Positions 6,711 through 14,984 of a stretch of DNA of 27,381 nt are shown piece after piece (the stretch's first letter is position 1; each line of letters starts with the position of its first letter). Source of the stretch: Methanobacteriota archaeon. GTDB lineage: Archaea > Thermoplasmatota > Poseidoniia > Poseidoniales > Thalassarchaeaceae. The notes beneath the pieces were generated by a model. The model was not told the origin of the DNA and made no database searches. It saw nothing but the letters and a program-made list of their open reading frames with translations. A program made the position numbers and the translations under genes. The stretch covers positions 1 to 27,381 of the forward strand of contig PBPH01000073.1 in the NCBI GenBank assembly GCA_002725475.1. The letters are read 5' to 3'.

Positions 6711-8342
6711 GTGGGAATGAAACCAGCGGATTTGTTCGCCCGAATCAATACCCGCCAGTTTCGTAGAGGAGCAACTCTAACTGCGTTTTACCTAGTTCTC
6801 GGGCTTCTTCTAGTAACTTTGTTGGGTAGCTTCATCAACCCTGTAGACTCCCAACTTTCAGCCTACGATGATGACTGGGATGATATCTCAACATTTCGTG
6901 ACGATTTGAACTCAATGGGCGTAGAAACTCATAGTTTGGTCAGCAGTCCATTACTCCTTCATGAAATAGAAAATCCAGAGGAAACGGTATTTATTATTGC
7001 AGGTGTCGAGAAAGACACCATTAGTTTGCCTAGATTTACTGGTGACGAGAGTATTATTGATTTGAAGGAAAATGATGGTTATACCACTAGCGAAATAGAA
7101 GCAATCACTTCTTTCGTTGCTAGAGGTGGAACAATTATTGTCATGGATGATTTTGGATACAGCACGGGTGTCGCAGAAGCTTTTGGAATTGAATATAGTG
7201 GGCACAAATTGTATGATGCAGGTGCATGGACTTTAGATTACAATTATATCTGGATAAACTCATCTGACAGCTACAAATATACATCAAATGTTTCCAATGC
7301 TTGGATGCACCCCTGCTTCAAAGATTCTGATGGGGACGGGTATGTCGATCGAATAGATACAGACCCAGGCCACCCTGGTGTGCCGGGAACGATGTCCATT
7401 TCAACACAACAAGCAGGGTTATGTGCTCATCATCTTACAGGAGATGGGAGCCAACCCTGGGATTTTAATCCAGGATACGATTTACTGTTAAATAGCCCAT
7501 CAGCCTTTGATCCGGATCACGCTGATGATAGCGACGACCAACGCTATGGTTTGGGATTATCAAGTACAGATTCCTATCTTGATATCAACGATGATGGCGA
7601 TTTAACAGTAGGCCCTGCTGGCAGTGGTTTCGAGGGGGATATGCAGGGTCCATTCACAGTTTATATCAAATATTGTCTTTCAAGAAATTGTGAAGATCCA
7701 ACATCTGGTAAGGCACATTTCATTTCAGATGGTAGCCTTTTGATTAATTCTGTTTATGACTATGAAAACAAATATGGAGACCAGCAAACTGACATCGATT
7801 CTAATGATAATCGGAAGTGGGCACTCGATGCAGTGGCAGAGGCAATTCTGTTTGACGACAACGGCACCTTGTCTGCAGGAGAAAACGCGCAAGTAATATT
7901 CGATGAGAGCCGCCATCAACAAACATCATTTATGGGTGATTCATACAATTTAATTTACTATCTACTCGTCTATTTCACTAGTGATTGGATGGCAATGTTA
8001 CTTCTTTTCCTTACTCTCTTTATTGTTTTTGAGGCTGTTATAATTCGCAAGACAGATCCTGAGCCATGGAGGCACGTATTCAGCATAATCTACTATGGGT
8101 TTGGGGATTCTAGACGTTATGGTTACTACAGTAGAGCTAACAAGGTCAAGCAAGTACTTTTGTCAAGAGTGAGGAATCTAAACACCCTAACTCGAGAAGA
8201 GTTCGATGCTTTACCTGCTAGAGAGTTACAGAAAATGATTAGTGACCCAGTACTAGTAAAGTTCGTATTTGAAGATCGAAATTATTCTCTTGAGCAATTA
8301 GTTGCGGTGGTCAAACGAGTAAAGATGTGGGGTCGCAAGTGA
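6711..8342 (+). CDS. DUF4350-like membrane protein with extracytoplasmic domain and calcium-type loops
   Basis: A 543-residue protein with an N-terminal TM helix (about 20-41), a large outside domain, a second TM (about 425-446) and a cytoplasmic tail of about 95 residues. The outside domain contains ARGGTIIVMDDFG (about 137-149) and VIFDESRHQQ (about 395-404). These correspond to the GG-hinge and D-E-x-x-H motifs of DUF4350 proteins, which are related to GldG-type subunits. Inserted in it are two calcium-loop-like motifs, DSDGDGYVD (205-213) and DINDDGDLT (291-299), and several cysteines. The GTG start is chosen because GAGGGT lies six bases upstream; ATG 6717 is the alternative. It is first in a run with the DUF58 gene (12 bp away). 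In many genomes DUF4350, DUF58 and a MoxR ATPase occur together as an envelope-related module. Precise function unknown. Confidence 0.75.
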   Translation: MGMKPADLFARINTRQFRRGATLTAFYLVLGLLLVTLLGSFINPVDSQLSAYDDDWDDISTFRDDLNSMGVETHSLVSSPLLLHEIENPEETVFIIAGVEKDTISLPRFTGDESIIDLKENDGYTTSEIEAITSFVARGGTIIVMDDFGYSTGVAEAFGIEYSGHKLYDAGAWTLDYNYIWINSSDSYKYTSNVSNAWMHPCFKDSDGDGYVDRIDTDPGHPGVPGTMSISTQQAGLCAHHLTGDGSQPWDFNPGYDLLLNSPSAFDPDHADDSDDQRYGLGLSSTDSYLDINDDGDLTVGPAGSGFEGDMQGPFTVYIKYCLSRNCEDPTSGKAHFISDGSLLINSVYDYENKYGDQQTDIDSNDNRKWALDAVAEAILFDDNGTLSAGENAQVIFDESRHQQTSFMGDSYNLIYYLLVYFTSDWMAMLLLFLTLFIVFEAVIIRKTDPEPWRHVFSIIYYGFGDSRRYGYYSRANKVKQVLLSRVRNLNTLTREEFDALPARELQKMISDPVLVKFVFEDRNYSLEQLVAVVKRVKMWGRK

Positions 8343-8354
8343 GTGTGAGTTGGT

Positions 8355-9608
8355 ATGTGGACTAGAAAAGCAGCACTAATGATGACCTCAGGAGTTGCGC
8401 TTGTACTAATTGGAATGATGATGTCTAACTTCCAACTAATGGTCATAGGGATAGCTTTCATTTCTTTCTTAGCCATTAACGGATGGATTTCAGGTCACGG
8501 AGAATTACATATTGTCCGAACTCTTTCAGCAGACAACCTCTACAAGGGAGACGATTTATACGTTGAATTATCAATAACCAATAAATCCCGAAGAAGAACT
8601 CAACTCTTAGAAATATTTGACAACGTTCCACACGAAATGAAGATGAAAAGCGGCCTAAATTACATGATGATCAATCTTGGTGCAGGTCAAACCACTCGTA
8701 TTCGTTACGTGTTACGCTGTCCGTTGCGTGGGCATTTCTCTCTGGGCCCTGTGTCGATTCGTTATCGTAACACATTCAATCTCTTCTCCAATGAGATGTT
8801 TGTTGATCACAGATCCGATATCATTGTCTTCCCACAAGTTCGTGATGTGGAAGAAGCTATGGTACGAAGTAAAACTCCAAAGATGTACACAGGGGCAACA
8901 ACCCTCAGGACACCAGGCCCTGGTACAGAGTTCTACTCCTTGCGAGAATATGTGCCTGGAGATCCGTTCAAGAATATCAATTGGAAAGCATTTGCTAGAA
9001 CAGGGGAACTCATGGTCAATGAGAAGTGCCGTGACGCTGTTACAGATGTGTTCCTTCTTTTAGACAGTAGAGATGTATCTAGAATTGGGACCGTTCTGAA
9101 GAATCCACTTGAAATGGGTACTATCGCTGCCGCTTCACTTTCTGCTTATTTCTTACAGAGGAGAGATTCTATTGCCTTGGCGGTATATGATGATCGTCTT
9201 TCGTATTTGCCAGCAGACGGTGGTGATAAACAACATTTCAAGATACTAAGCAGTCTTGCTGGAGTTGCTCCAAAAGGAAACATGCCACTTCAAGCAGTAA
9301 CCAATGCATTAGCTCCGAGATTCAGTAGGGGCAGCCCAGTCTTCATAATTTCAAGCCTAGAGGGGGATGGCACGGTCCCTCATGCAGTTAGGGATTTAGC
9401 AGGTCGTGGTCACGAGGTAATAGTACTGAGTCCAAGTAGTATTGACTATGAGCGTTTAGTCTCAAGAATTCCAAGAATGTCCTACGAGGTCATGAAATTA
9501 GAGAGGCAGAATAGGCTAACAGCTCTAGCCGGGTTCGGGGCACGTGTAATTGATTGGATGCCTGACGTAGAACTTTCTCAGGCATTACTGCAAGTCAAAA
9601 TGATGTGA
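8355..9608 (+). CDS. DUF58 domain protein
   Basis: A 417-residue protein with two adjacent N-terminal hydrophobic helices (about 8-42). A beta-rich region follows, then the DUF58 hallmark: GTEFYSLREYVPGDPFKNI (190-208) and NWKAFARTGELMV (209-221). The remainder has a vWA-like alternation, VFLLLDSRD (232-240) then IALAVYDD and SPVFIISSLEG. DUF58 proteins typically partner MoxR AAA+ ATPases, and loss of family members affects envelope or stress phenotypes in bacteria; the molecular role is unclear. No MoxR gene lies in this window. The start ATG 8355 follows the preceding stop by 12 bp; the next gene starts within about 10 bp, so this is an operon. Confidence 0.9.
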   Translation: MWTRKAALMMTSGVALVLIGMMMSNFQLMVIGIAFISFLAINGWISGHGELHIVRTLSADNLYKGDDLYVELSITNKSRRRTQLLEIFDNVPHEMKMKSGLNYMMINLGAGQTTRIRYVLRCPLRGHFSLGPVSIRYRNTFNLFSNEMFVDHRSDIIVFPQVRDVEEAMVRSKTPKMYTGATTLRTPGPGTEFYSLREYVPGDPFKNINWKAFARTGELMVNEKCRDAVTDVFLLLDSRDVSRIGTVLKNPLEMGTIAAASLSAYFLQRRDSIALAVYDDRLSYLPADGGDKQHFKILSSLAGVAPKGNMPLQAVTNALAPRFSRGSPVFIISSLEGDGTVPHAVRDLAGRGHEVIVLSPSSIDYERLVSRIPRMSYEVMKLERQNRLTALAGFGARVIDWMPDVELSQALLQVKMM

Positions 9609-9618
9609 GGTGAAAAAT

Positions 9619-10854
9619 ATGGCGGATGATGTTGAACTTCAAGGAGAGGGGGTAAAAACCCTTCACTTGAAGTCACTTAGAATTCAATGGCAAATTGTTG
9701 CCATTCAAACCGTTGCAACATTGGCTTTAATTTGGTTATATTTACAACTTGGTACTAATTTTGGGGTATGTAACGCTGCAAATATTGACTCTGAAGGCGA
9801 TGGACTTTGGTGCCCTGCTCTAGATCATACTTTAACTTTGGATTTATTTGAGAACATTCTTGGTTCAGAATCTGGAGATTCTTCATTTAATCTACCGTTA
9901 CCAGACTTCCTAACAGGTCAAGGAAATGAAGGACCAGGAAGATATTACATGCCCATTATTTTGTGTGGATTGTTGACTGCTGGTTGGGTATTTCTCAATC
10001 TGCAGGCACCTCAACTAAGGAGAAGGGTGGTTCTTGGTGGATTAATAGTGCTCATTCTTTTCCTAGCCGGCCGCTTACTATTGGGATGGTTTTGGGGAAT
10101 GCTCACTGAGTGGGACCTATATCTGCCGATTTCAAGTGACGCTTCAAGAAATCACGCCGAGACATTAGTATACCCATTAGTTCTCTATACACAAATTTTC
10201 ATTGTCGCACTCTATTTGACTCCGATATGGACTGGGATGATGGGAATTTGGGGGCTATCAAGGAGAATGATTGGTTGGTCACTAGGAACAACGTTAGTTT
10301 ATCTCGGAATTCATGCACTACTTTCATTTGAAGCAGTAACCGTTTACTTCGATGTTGGATTAAGGCCGATTAGTCCCCAAATTAGTAATGAGATGGTGCT
10401 AGGTGGTTTGGTTTCTCAAACAATTTGGCCACTGTTATTGATGGCAATTTTGATGTTGATTTACTCTGAATCAGGGTTTGCTGTAATTCGTAACCTAGAG
10501 TATGCATTCCGTTTGCCGGAGTCTTGCAAGAAAGATCCCGAGTATGTCACTCAGTTTGATAACATGCTTAATGGTCATCTAATTCACACAGTGGGCATCT
10601 TTATTCTCGTCTCACTTTGTGCAATTTTAGCACTAAAGTTTGATGATTTAATTCTTGATATTGTCGCGATTTTTGGTGCATCTCAATGGAGCGGCCAGGT
10701 CCAGGAATCGCTTGAATTACAACTGACCTATGGCAAAGTCATTTCAGCGATGTTAATGCTAATTTTTGTTGCAGGTTTGAAATACATTTTACCTTGGCAA
10801 AGGTTGGTTGGATTTATTGAATCATATCTGCCCGATTTCAGCAGTTCAGAATGA
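9619..10854 (+). CDS. Multipass membrane protein, third gene of the DUF4350/DUF58 operon
   Basis: About 411 residues with roughly eight hydrophobic helices; from the first Met they lie near 22-44, 111-129, 137-162, 182-214, 217-243, 261-284, 322-345 and 382-400. The outside loop between the first two helices contains two cysteines. I do not recognise a family. GAGGTGA at 9607-9613 is a strong Shine-Dalgarno with five bases to the ATG at 9619, so I prefer this to the GTG at 9610. By position it is probably the transport or scaffold subunit of the same envelope module. In related clusters this slot is often filled by a permease-like or DUF4129-like protein, but I cannot show that here. Its 3' end overlaps the convergent 2-TM gene by 9 bp. 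Confidence 0.7.
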   Translation: MADDVELQGEGVKTLHLKSLRIQWQIVAIQTVATLALIWLYLQLGTNFGVCNAANIDSEGDGLWCPALDHTLTLDLFENILGSESGDSSFNLPLPDFLTGQGNEGPGRYYMPIILCGLLTAGWVFLNLQAPQLRRRVVLGGLIVLILFLAGRLLLGWFWGMLTEWDLYLPISSDASRNHAETLVYPLVLYTQIFIVALYLTPIWTGMMGIWGLSRRMIGWSLGTTLVYLGIHALLSFEAVTVYFDVGLRPISPQISNEMVLGGLVSQTIWPLLLMAILMLIYSESGFAVIRNLEYAFRLPESCKKDPEYVTQFDNMLNGHLIHTVGIFILVSLCAILALKFDDLILDIVAIFGASQWSGQVQESLELQLTYGKVISAMLMLIFVAGLKYILPWQRLVGFIESYLPDFSSSE

Positions 10855-11136
10855 TTTACGGGTAGCAACCCTATGAATGGGTATAGTCAAAATTCTAGCA
10901 AGTACAAACCCTGCTATGGGTAATCCACAGATAACTAATATTGATTGTAAAATGTTAGGAATTGGTAGGTCTGCAGCTAATGCAGGAGGAATCATCAGAA
11001 TTGCAGAAATCAATCCGATAATTGAAACAATCTTTTCCAATAACATTGGATAAGATTGCTGCCCACTAATCTGCACAGGCATAGGTAATTCCCCTTCTGC
11101 GGCATCAGAAGGAGATGTCAAACTAATACACCTCAC
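10846..11136 (-). CDS. Small two-TM membrane protein of the Roadblock/coiled-coil operon
   Basis: 96 residues with a soluble N-terminus of about 30 residues and two hydrophobic helices (about 30-53 and 62-84). It ends with a short basic tail (HRVATRKSF). The start is a GTG overlapping the stop of the coiled-coil gene in a GTGA arrangement, which points to translational coupling. A Met at about residue 19 is an alternative start. The family is unknown. Coupling to a large coiled-coil protein suggests that it may anchor that protein to the membrane; this is inference from gene order only. Confidence 0.65.
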   Translation of the reverse strand: MRCISLTSPSDAAEGELPMPVQISGQQSYPMLLEKIVSIIGLISAILMIPPALAADLPIPNILQSILVICGLPIAGFVLARILTIPIHRVATRKSF

Positions 11137-14100
11137 AACTCAAGGTCTGATAGTTCGTCCTCAAGAGATGCTAATTCAGAACGATGTTCAGGGTTGGCAG
11201 GGGGTGGAACTCCATTCATTGTCTCTTCCCTAACAGATGTTGCCGAATCAATTTCGGCTAATTGTTGAACAATTACAGTCATGTCATCTAGTTCTTCAGT
11301 GGTACCGAGCACCTCTGCTGATGGCAACCCTATGGTCATTCGACTAGTCAAGTCAATCCCGTCTTTGTCGTCAGGAGCATCGATTGGTTCCCAAGTTTGA
11401 CTTGAATCACTAGGTTGAACTTCAACTCTGGTAGTTTCTTCTGTTTCTTCTTCAGTGGTGACTGAAGAATCGGGATTCATATGTGCAATAGCCAAGTTGT
11501 TGATTTCAGGCCTCTCCACTGCTGTTAGTTGGTGTAACTCAAATGGCAACATGCCACTCTGTTGGAAATCCCATAGGTCACCCACAGGCACTTCACCAGT
11601 CAAACCACTGGCGTCAAGTCGTTGTTTCAATTGCTCAAGAACTTCAACGGTTTGTTCAAGTCCAACAGATTCTCCTGTAGTTCTCTGGTCGGATTCAATG
11701 TAAATTTCATCAAGAGCCTGCTGAATCATTTTACGGACATCTTTCGAGACTGATGGTAACGCTTCTGGCATATGAGAAATCTTCTCAAGTGGGGAAACCT
11801 TTTCTGCAGGCAATCCCAACTCTACCATTTGACGCAACACCTCCCTCAAGTGCATTAGCATGGTAACAGATTGTTCGTATTCATTCAGTAAATTTTCCAA
11901 ATCTAGTACTACATTTGAAACAGTTTCTGATAATTTATGCTCCAAACGATTCTGAACTGACCACCTAGTTAGACTTCTCACGGTATCTGCAGTCTCTGGT
12001 GCTTGTTGCCCTAGTAGATCCATCACTTCAGTTGAAAGAAGATATCTAGGAGTTTGGGCAACTTCATCAACTGTATGCTGAATGACTTGAAGAGCTCTTT
12101 CAACAGCTCTGTCTAATATTACGACGCTAAATCCACGTGAGCGTGCAGAAGTCATTCTCTCAAGAACAGGCTCAAGCATTGCCAAGCCTCCCTCGTCACC
12201 TAGCAGGGCTCTTGCTAGTGGCTCTTCCGACAGTCGTGCTCTAATTCTATTTGCTTCAGAAATATCCGCTAGAGCTAACTCGTGAGCGCCTTCCAAATCC
12301 TCTGCTTGCTCTACCAACATCCTCAGCTCTGCTTCAGATGCTCCCCTACGGGTATCCAAATCACCCAATTCCCTCATTAGTTGTCGTCGTTCTTCCATTA
12401 GTTCTCGTAATTCTGATTGGAGTAGTGTATGTTTTCTGTCCATTTCCCCACATCTAATCCTCTCCTCTTCAACCATGGCGCGGCTAGAGTGTAAATCCCC
12501 CTCAATTGACGTTACCTCATCTCTTCTTTGTTCTACTTGACGCTCAAGCTCGTTAAGTTCAGCTTGAGCTTGACGGTGTCGATCTCTCTGTGCCCCAACT
12601 TGTTCATGTAGTACTCGTTGCATTCTCTCATCATCATCAATTTGTCTTCTAACTTCAGTTAGCCTACTTTCTGCGGTTTCTAATTCTGATTTGACCCTCA
12701 CTTCTTCAGAAAGCAAGCCCTCTAATGCTTCTAGAAGCTGTTGGCGTGATTCCATTTCACCAAGTGCTGAGGCCAATTCCTCAGCACGGTTCTTGATTTG
12801 ATTTTCTAATTCTGCCACCCGTCTAGCAAGACGCTCAGCGCGAGAAGATTGTTCCTCTGAGGACTTTTGCTCTTCTCGAATCTTTTCAGCAGAGTCATCA
12901 AGTTGTTTTGACAAAGAAATTCTGTCGTCACGACCTTCTTCAATTACTTCCTGTAATGCAGCCATTTCTGTCTTTAACGAATCACGTTGCGACCGAGTGG
13001 AATCCACTTTTTCTTGAATTTTAATCTTCTCTTTTTCAAGTCTAGCAATTGCATCGGATTGGGTTTGAATTCTAACTTGCAATTCTGCAACCACTGGGCC
13101 CATCAAACTCTTTCTAGTGGTTCCAGGTAGTCCTTCTGATCCACCGCCGGTATCCACTAATTTCCATTGCTTACGGCCATCTTCCATTTCTTCAAACCCT
13201 AATTCAAAACCATAGAGTATCTCAAGTCTACCTTGTAAGAGGCTTTGTCGGTCTTCACTGCGTGTACGACAGGTTGCAAGAGCGTTACACATTGTACCAA
13301 GTGACCAATCATCGACTGTACTAGAACCAAGAACTAGGCGCATTGCCCTATCTAGGCGTACAAGTCGGAGTCGATTTGAAGAAGATGTTGCATTAGTGAG
13401 TGCCTTTTCAGTGGTATCAACACCTTGAGTTCTGATTCCTACCGGAGTACCTTCAATTAGCGTGATTGCAATACTAGGGCCCTCATTTGGGACCGACTCA
13501 AGGTATCCTGTAACCGATTCATCCTTAGCAGTTTTTAATGCTGAAATTGTTTGATCCACACCACTTTTTGAATCTTTAACTACAATTCCTTCTGGAAGTG
13601 GCTCTCCGCCGTCGTCTCCAGCAAAACCGGTCGATTCAGAACGGAGAAGTGCTGATGCATTTGCCAAAAGAGCAGTATGGTCGGCTTCAGGTTCAGTCCA
13701 TACCGCAATAGCAGCATCGCCCGCGGGTGCGATTAGGAGGGAGCCATCAGCTAATGACAGGGAACTAGCAAGCGCTCTTTCCTGATTCATTCCATCTGTT
13801 AAATTCTGCATTCCTTGAAGGTGGTTCTGAATCATCACTGTGAATTCATTGGATTCAACTGGCAGATTGCCTTCGGCATGAACGAGCATACCATCTTCAA
13901 GCGCGCACGCCCCACGAGTCACATCACTTTTGGATAAGGTTTCAATTAGCAGTGCCAAATCTTTAGTCGGGATATGCCCCTCGATTCTAGGCATAGGAAG
14001 AAGAGTTCCTAGAGTTGCTGGATCAACAAATGCCTCAAGCAGTGTTCTAGCAACTTGTTCAAACTCAGATTGTGACCAAATAACACCTCTTTCTCTTAGT

Positions 14101-14348
14101 TTGGTCGATGCGCCCATTTTACGCAACTCTACTTTAGCATCTTCTCCAGCAAGGAATTTTTTCCCTTTATCTGAATCACACATCCAACCTGCAGCTTCTC
14201 CAGCACAAATTAGTCGGTGACCAAAAGGATTCTTTGATCTAGGCTTAAAGTAAGAAATTGCCCCAAAATCAAATGGAAACACATTTATTTCTACATTCAA
14301 GTCCATTTCGCCATCTACTGGTTCTCCCATTGGTAGTTCAAACATCAT
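11133..14348 (-). CDS. 1071-residue coiled-coil protein with embedded Roadblock/LC7-like segment
   Basis: Residues 1-120 form an unrecognised N-terminal region. Residues about 127-236 read as a Roadblock/LC7 fold: a helix (LALLIETLSK), strands around GACALEDGMLVHAEG, a long helix, then DGSLLIAPAGDAAIAVWTEP and a last helix. Residues about 262-340 are a second alpha/beta unit that may be DUF4388-like (tentative). Residues about 417-705 are an almost unbroken coiled coil rich in E, R, Q and L. Residues 705-960 are helical, and the last 110 are acidic, low-complexity and probably disordered. No Walker A motif is present, so this is not an SMC or Rad50 ATPase. There are tandem ATGs at 14348 and 14345; GAGGTGAT overlapping the upstream stop suits either. 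It sits one base after the Roadblock gene and overlaps the 2-TM gene by four bases. Function unknown; a scaffold is the likely role. Confidence 0.85.
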   Translation of the reverse strand: MMFELPMGEPVDGEMDLNVEINVFPFDFGAISYFKPRSKNPFGHRLICAGEAAGWMCDSDKGKKFLAGEDAKVELRKMGASTKLRERGVIWSQSEFEQVARTLLEAFVDPATLGTLLPMPRIEGHIPTKDLALLIETLSKSDVTRGACALEDGMLVHAEGNLPVESNEFTVMIQNHLQGMQNLTDGMNQERALASSLSLADGSLLIAPAGDAAIAVWTEPEADHTALLANASALLRSESTGFAGDDGGEPLPEGIVVKDSKSGVDQTISALKTAKDESVTGYLESVPNEGPSIAITLIEGTPVGIRTQGVDTTEKALTNATSSSNRLRLVRLDRAMRLVLGSSTVDDWSLGTMCNALATCRTRSEDRQSLLQGRLEILYGFELGFEEMEDGRKQWKLVDTGGGSEGLPGTTRKSLMGPVVAELQVRIQTQSDAIARLEKEKIKIQEKVDSTRSQRDSLKTEMAALQEVIEEGRDDRISLSKQLDDSAEKIREEQKSSEEQSSRAERLARRVAELENQIKNRAEELASALGEMESRQQLLEALEGLLSEEVRVKSELETAESRLTEVRRQIDDDERMQRVLHEQVGAQRDRHRQAQAELNELERQVEQRRDEVTSIEGDLHSSRAMVEEERIRCGEMDRKHTLLQSELRELMEERRQLMRELGDLDTRRGASEAELRMLVEQAEDLEGAHELALADISEANRIRARLSEEPLARALLGDEGGLAMLEPVLERMTSARSRGFSVVILDRAVERALQVIQHTVDEVAQTPRYLLSTEVMDLLGQQAPETADTVRSLTRWSVQNRLEHKLSETVSNVVLDLENLLNEYEQSVTMLMHLREVLRQMVELGLPAEKVSPLEKISHMPEALPSVSKDVRKMIQQALDEIYIESDQRTTGESVGLEQTVEVLEQLKQRLDASGLTGEVPVGDLWDFQQSGMLPFELHQLTAVERPEINNLAIAHMNPDSSVTTEEETEETTRVEVQPSDSSQTWEPIDAPDDKDGIDLTSRMTIGLPSAEVLGTTEELDDMTVIVQQLAEIDSATSVREETMNGVPPPANPEHRSELASLEDELSDLEL

Positions 14349-14349
14349 A

Positions 14350-14718
14350 TCACCTCATTAGGTCCTCAATCACAGGGGCACGTACCCTTATTTCATGTCT
14401 CAATCTTCCAATATTGGACCCCTCTCTGCTTGAGACATAGAGGCTGAAGCCTCCAGATAGGGGGGCAATTATCGAATTACCGTCATCCGACTCCATCCAA
14501 ATTTGTTCAGGTTTTTCTATCCCTGATGCAGTTGCAACTCTGCCCGCTTCTCGTAGAATATTTTGCAATCCATTTGAAACATCGACATCTTTCAAATCAG
14601 GAGTTAAGAAAGTAGCAATTTCATTCATATCTACATCAACAACAGCGGCAGCTTGTACGCCTTCGATACGCCCAAAAGTTGCCAATAATCTCTGTAACAT
14701 GTCCTCCCCCGAAAGCAC
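14350..14718 (-). CDS. Roadblock/LC7 domain protein
   Basis: A single-domain protein of 116-122 residues with the Roadblock pattern: LQRLLATFGRIEGVQAAAVV (about 8-27), DVDMNEIATF, a central helix, then an IIAPLSGGFSLYVSS hairpin (about 84-98) and a final helix. Family members dimerise and act as GTPase regulators or adaptors, for example MglB. Archaea carry many copies, mostly uncharacterised. Two starts are possible: GTG 14718, or ATG 14700, which has GGGGGAGG just before it at a tight spacing of two bases and gives a typical family N-terminus. The gene leads the operon with the large coiled-coil protein, whose residues 127-236 have the same fold, so heterodimerisation is plausible. No Ras-like or MglA-like GTPase is encoded in the window. 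Confidence 0.8.
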   Translation of the reverse strand: MLSGEDMLQRLLATFGRIEGVQAAAVVDVDMNEIATFLTPDLKDVDVSNGLQNILREAGRVATASGIEKPEQIWMESDDGNSIIAPLSGGFSLYVSSREGSNIGRLRHEIRVRAPVIEDLMR

Positions 14719-14984
14719 ATCAGGCCGCCTACGCCTTCAAGAGGTTTTGCGCGCTCGGCCCCTAAAGGGCCGATTTGTTACGTAAAATCAAATCGCCAAC
14801 TGGAAAATAGCGTTTTTCGACCTATCTACCTAATTTTCGGCACTCCAATAATTGTTACAACCCCCACTTTTCATTCAAAATAGATGTTTGAAAATTGCAA
14901 TTGGAAATTGCATTTTCCAATATGAAAATTATTGTATTCCATTAGACATTCAATTCAAAACAAACAGCCTCGCCGCAATCTTTG
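14719..14984. promoter_or_regulatory. Divergent intergenic region dense in inverted repeats
   Basis: This gene-free stretch of about 266 bp separates the Roadblock operon (minus) from the tRNA thiolase (plus). Perfect inverted repeats seen: TCGGCCC/GGGCCGA (14755-14773, 5-nt loop); CGATTTG/CAAATCG (14771-14795), with the 8-bp palindrome TTACGTAA in its loop; TTCAAA/TTTGAA (14874-14892); GCAATT/AATTGC (14897-14911); and TTGGAAA/TTTCCAA (14901-14920). The first two could form tandem hairpins in the 5' leader of the minus-strand operon. The rest is AT-rich. No convincing coding frame; the 66-residue plus frame starting at 14852 overlaps the thiolase and looks spurious. Confidence 0.45.

Noticed and set aside
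6336..6719. TGTGGGAATGA repeated at about 6336 and 6709
   Set aside because: An 11-base repeat is expected many times by chance in a window this size.
11133..14348. SMC/Rad50-type ATPase as identity of the long coiled-coil protein
   Set aside because: No Walker A or ABC signature motif and no hinge; the N-terminus carries a Roadblock-like segment instead.
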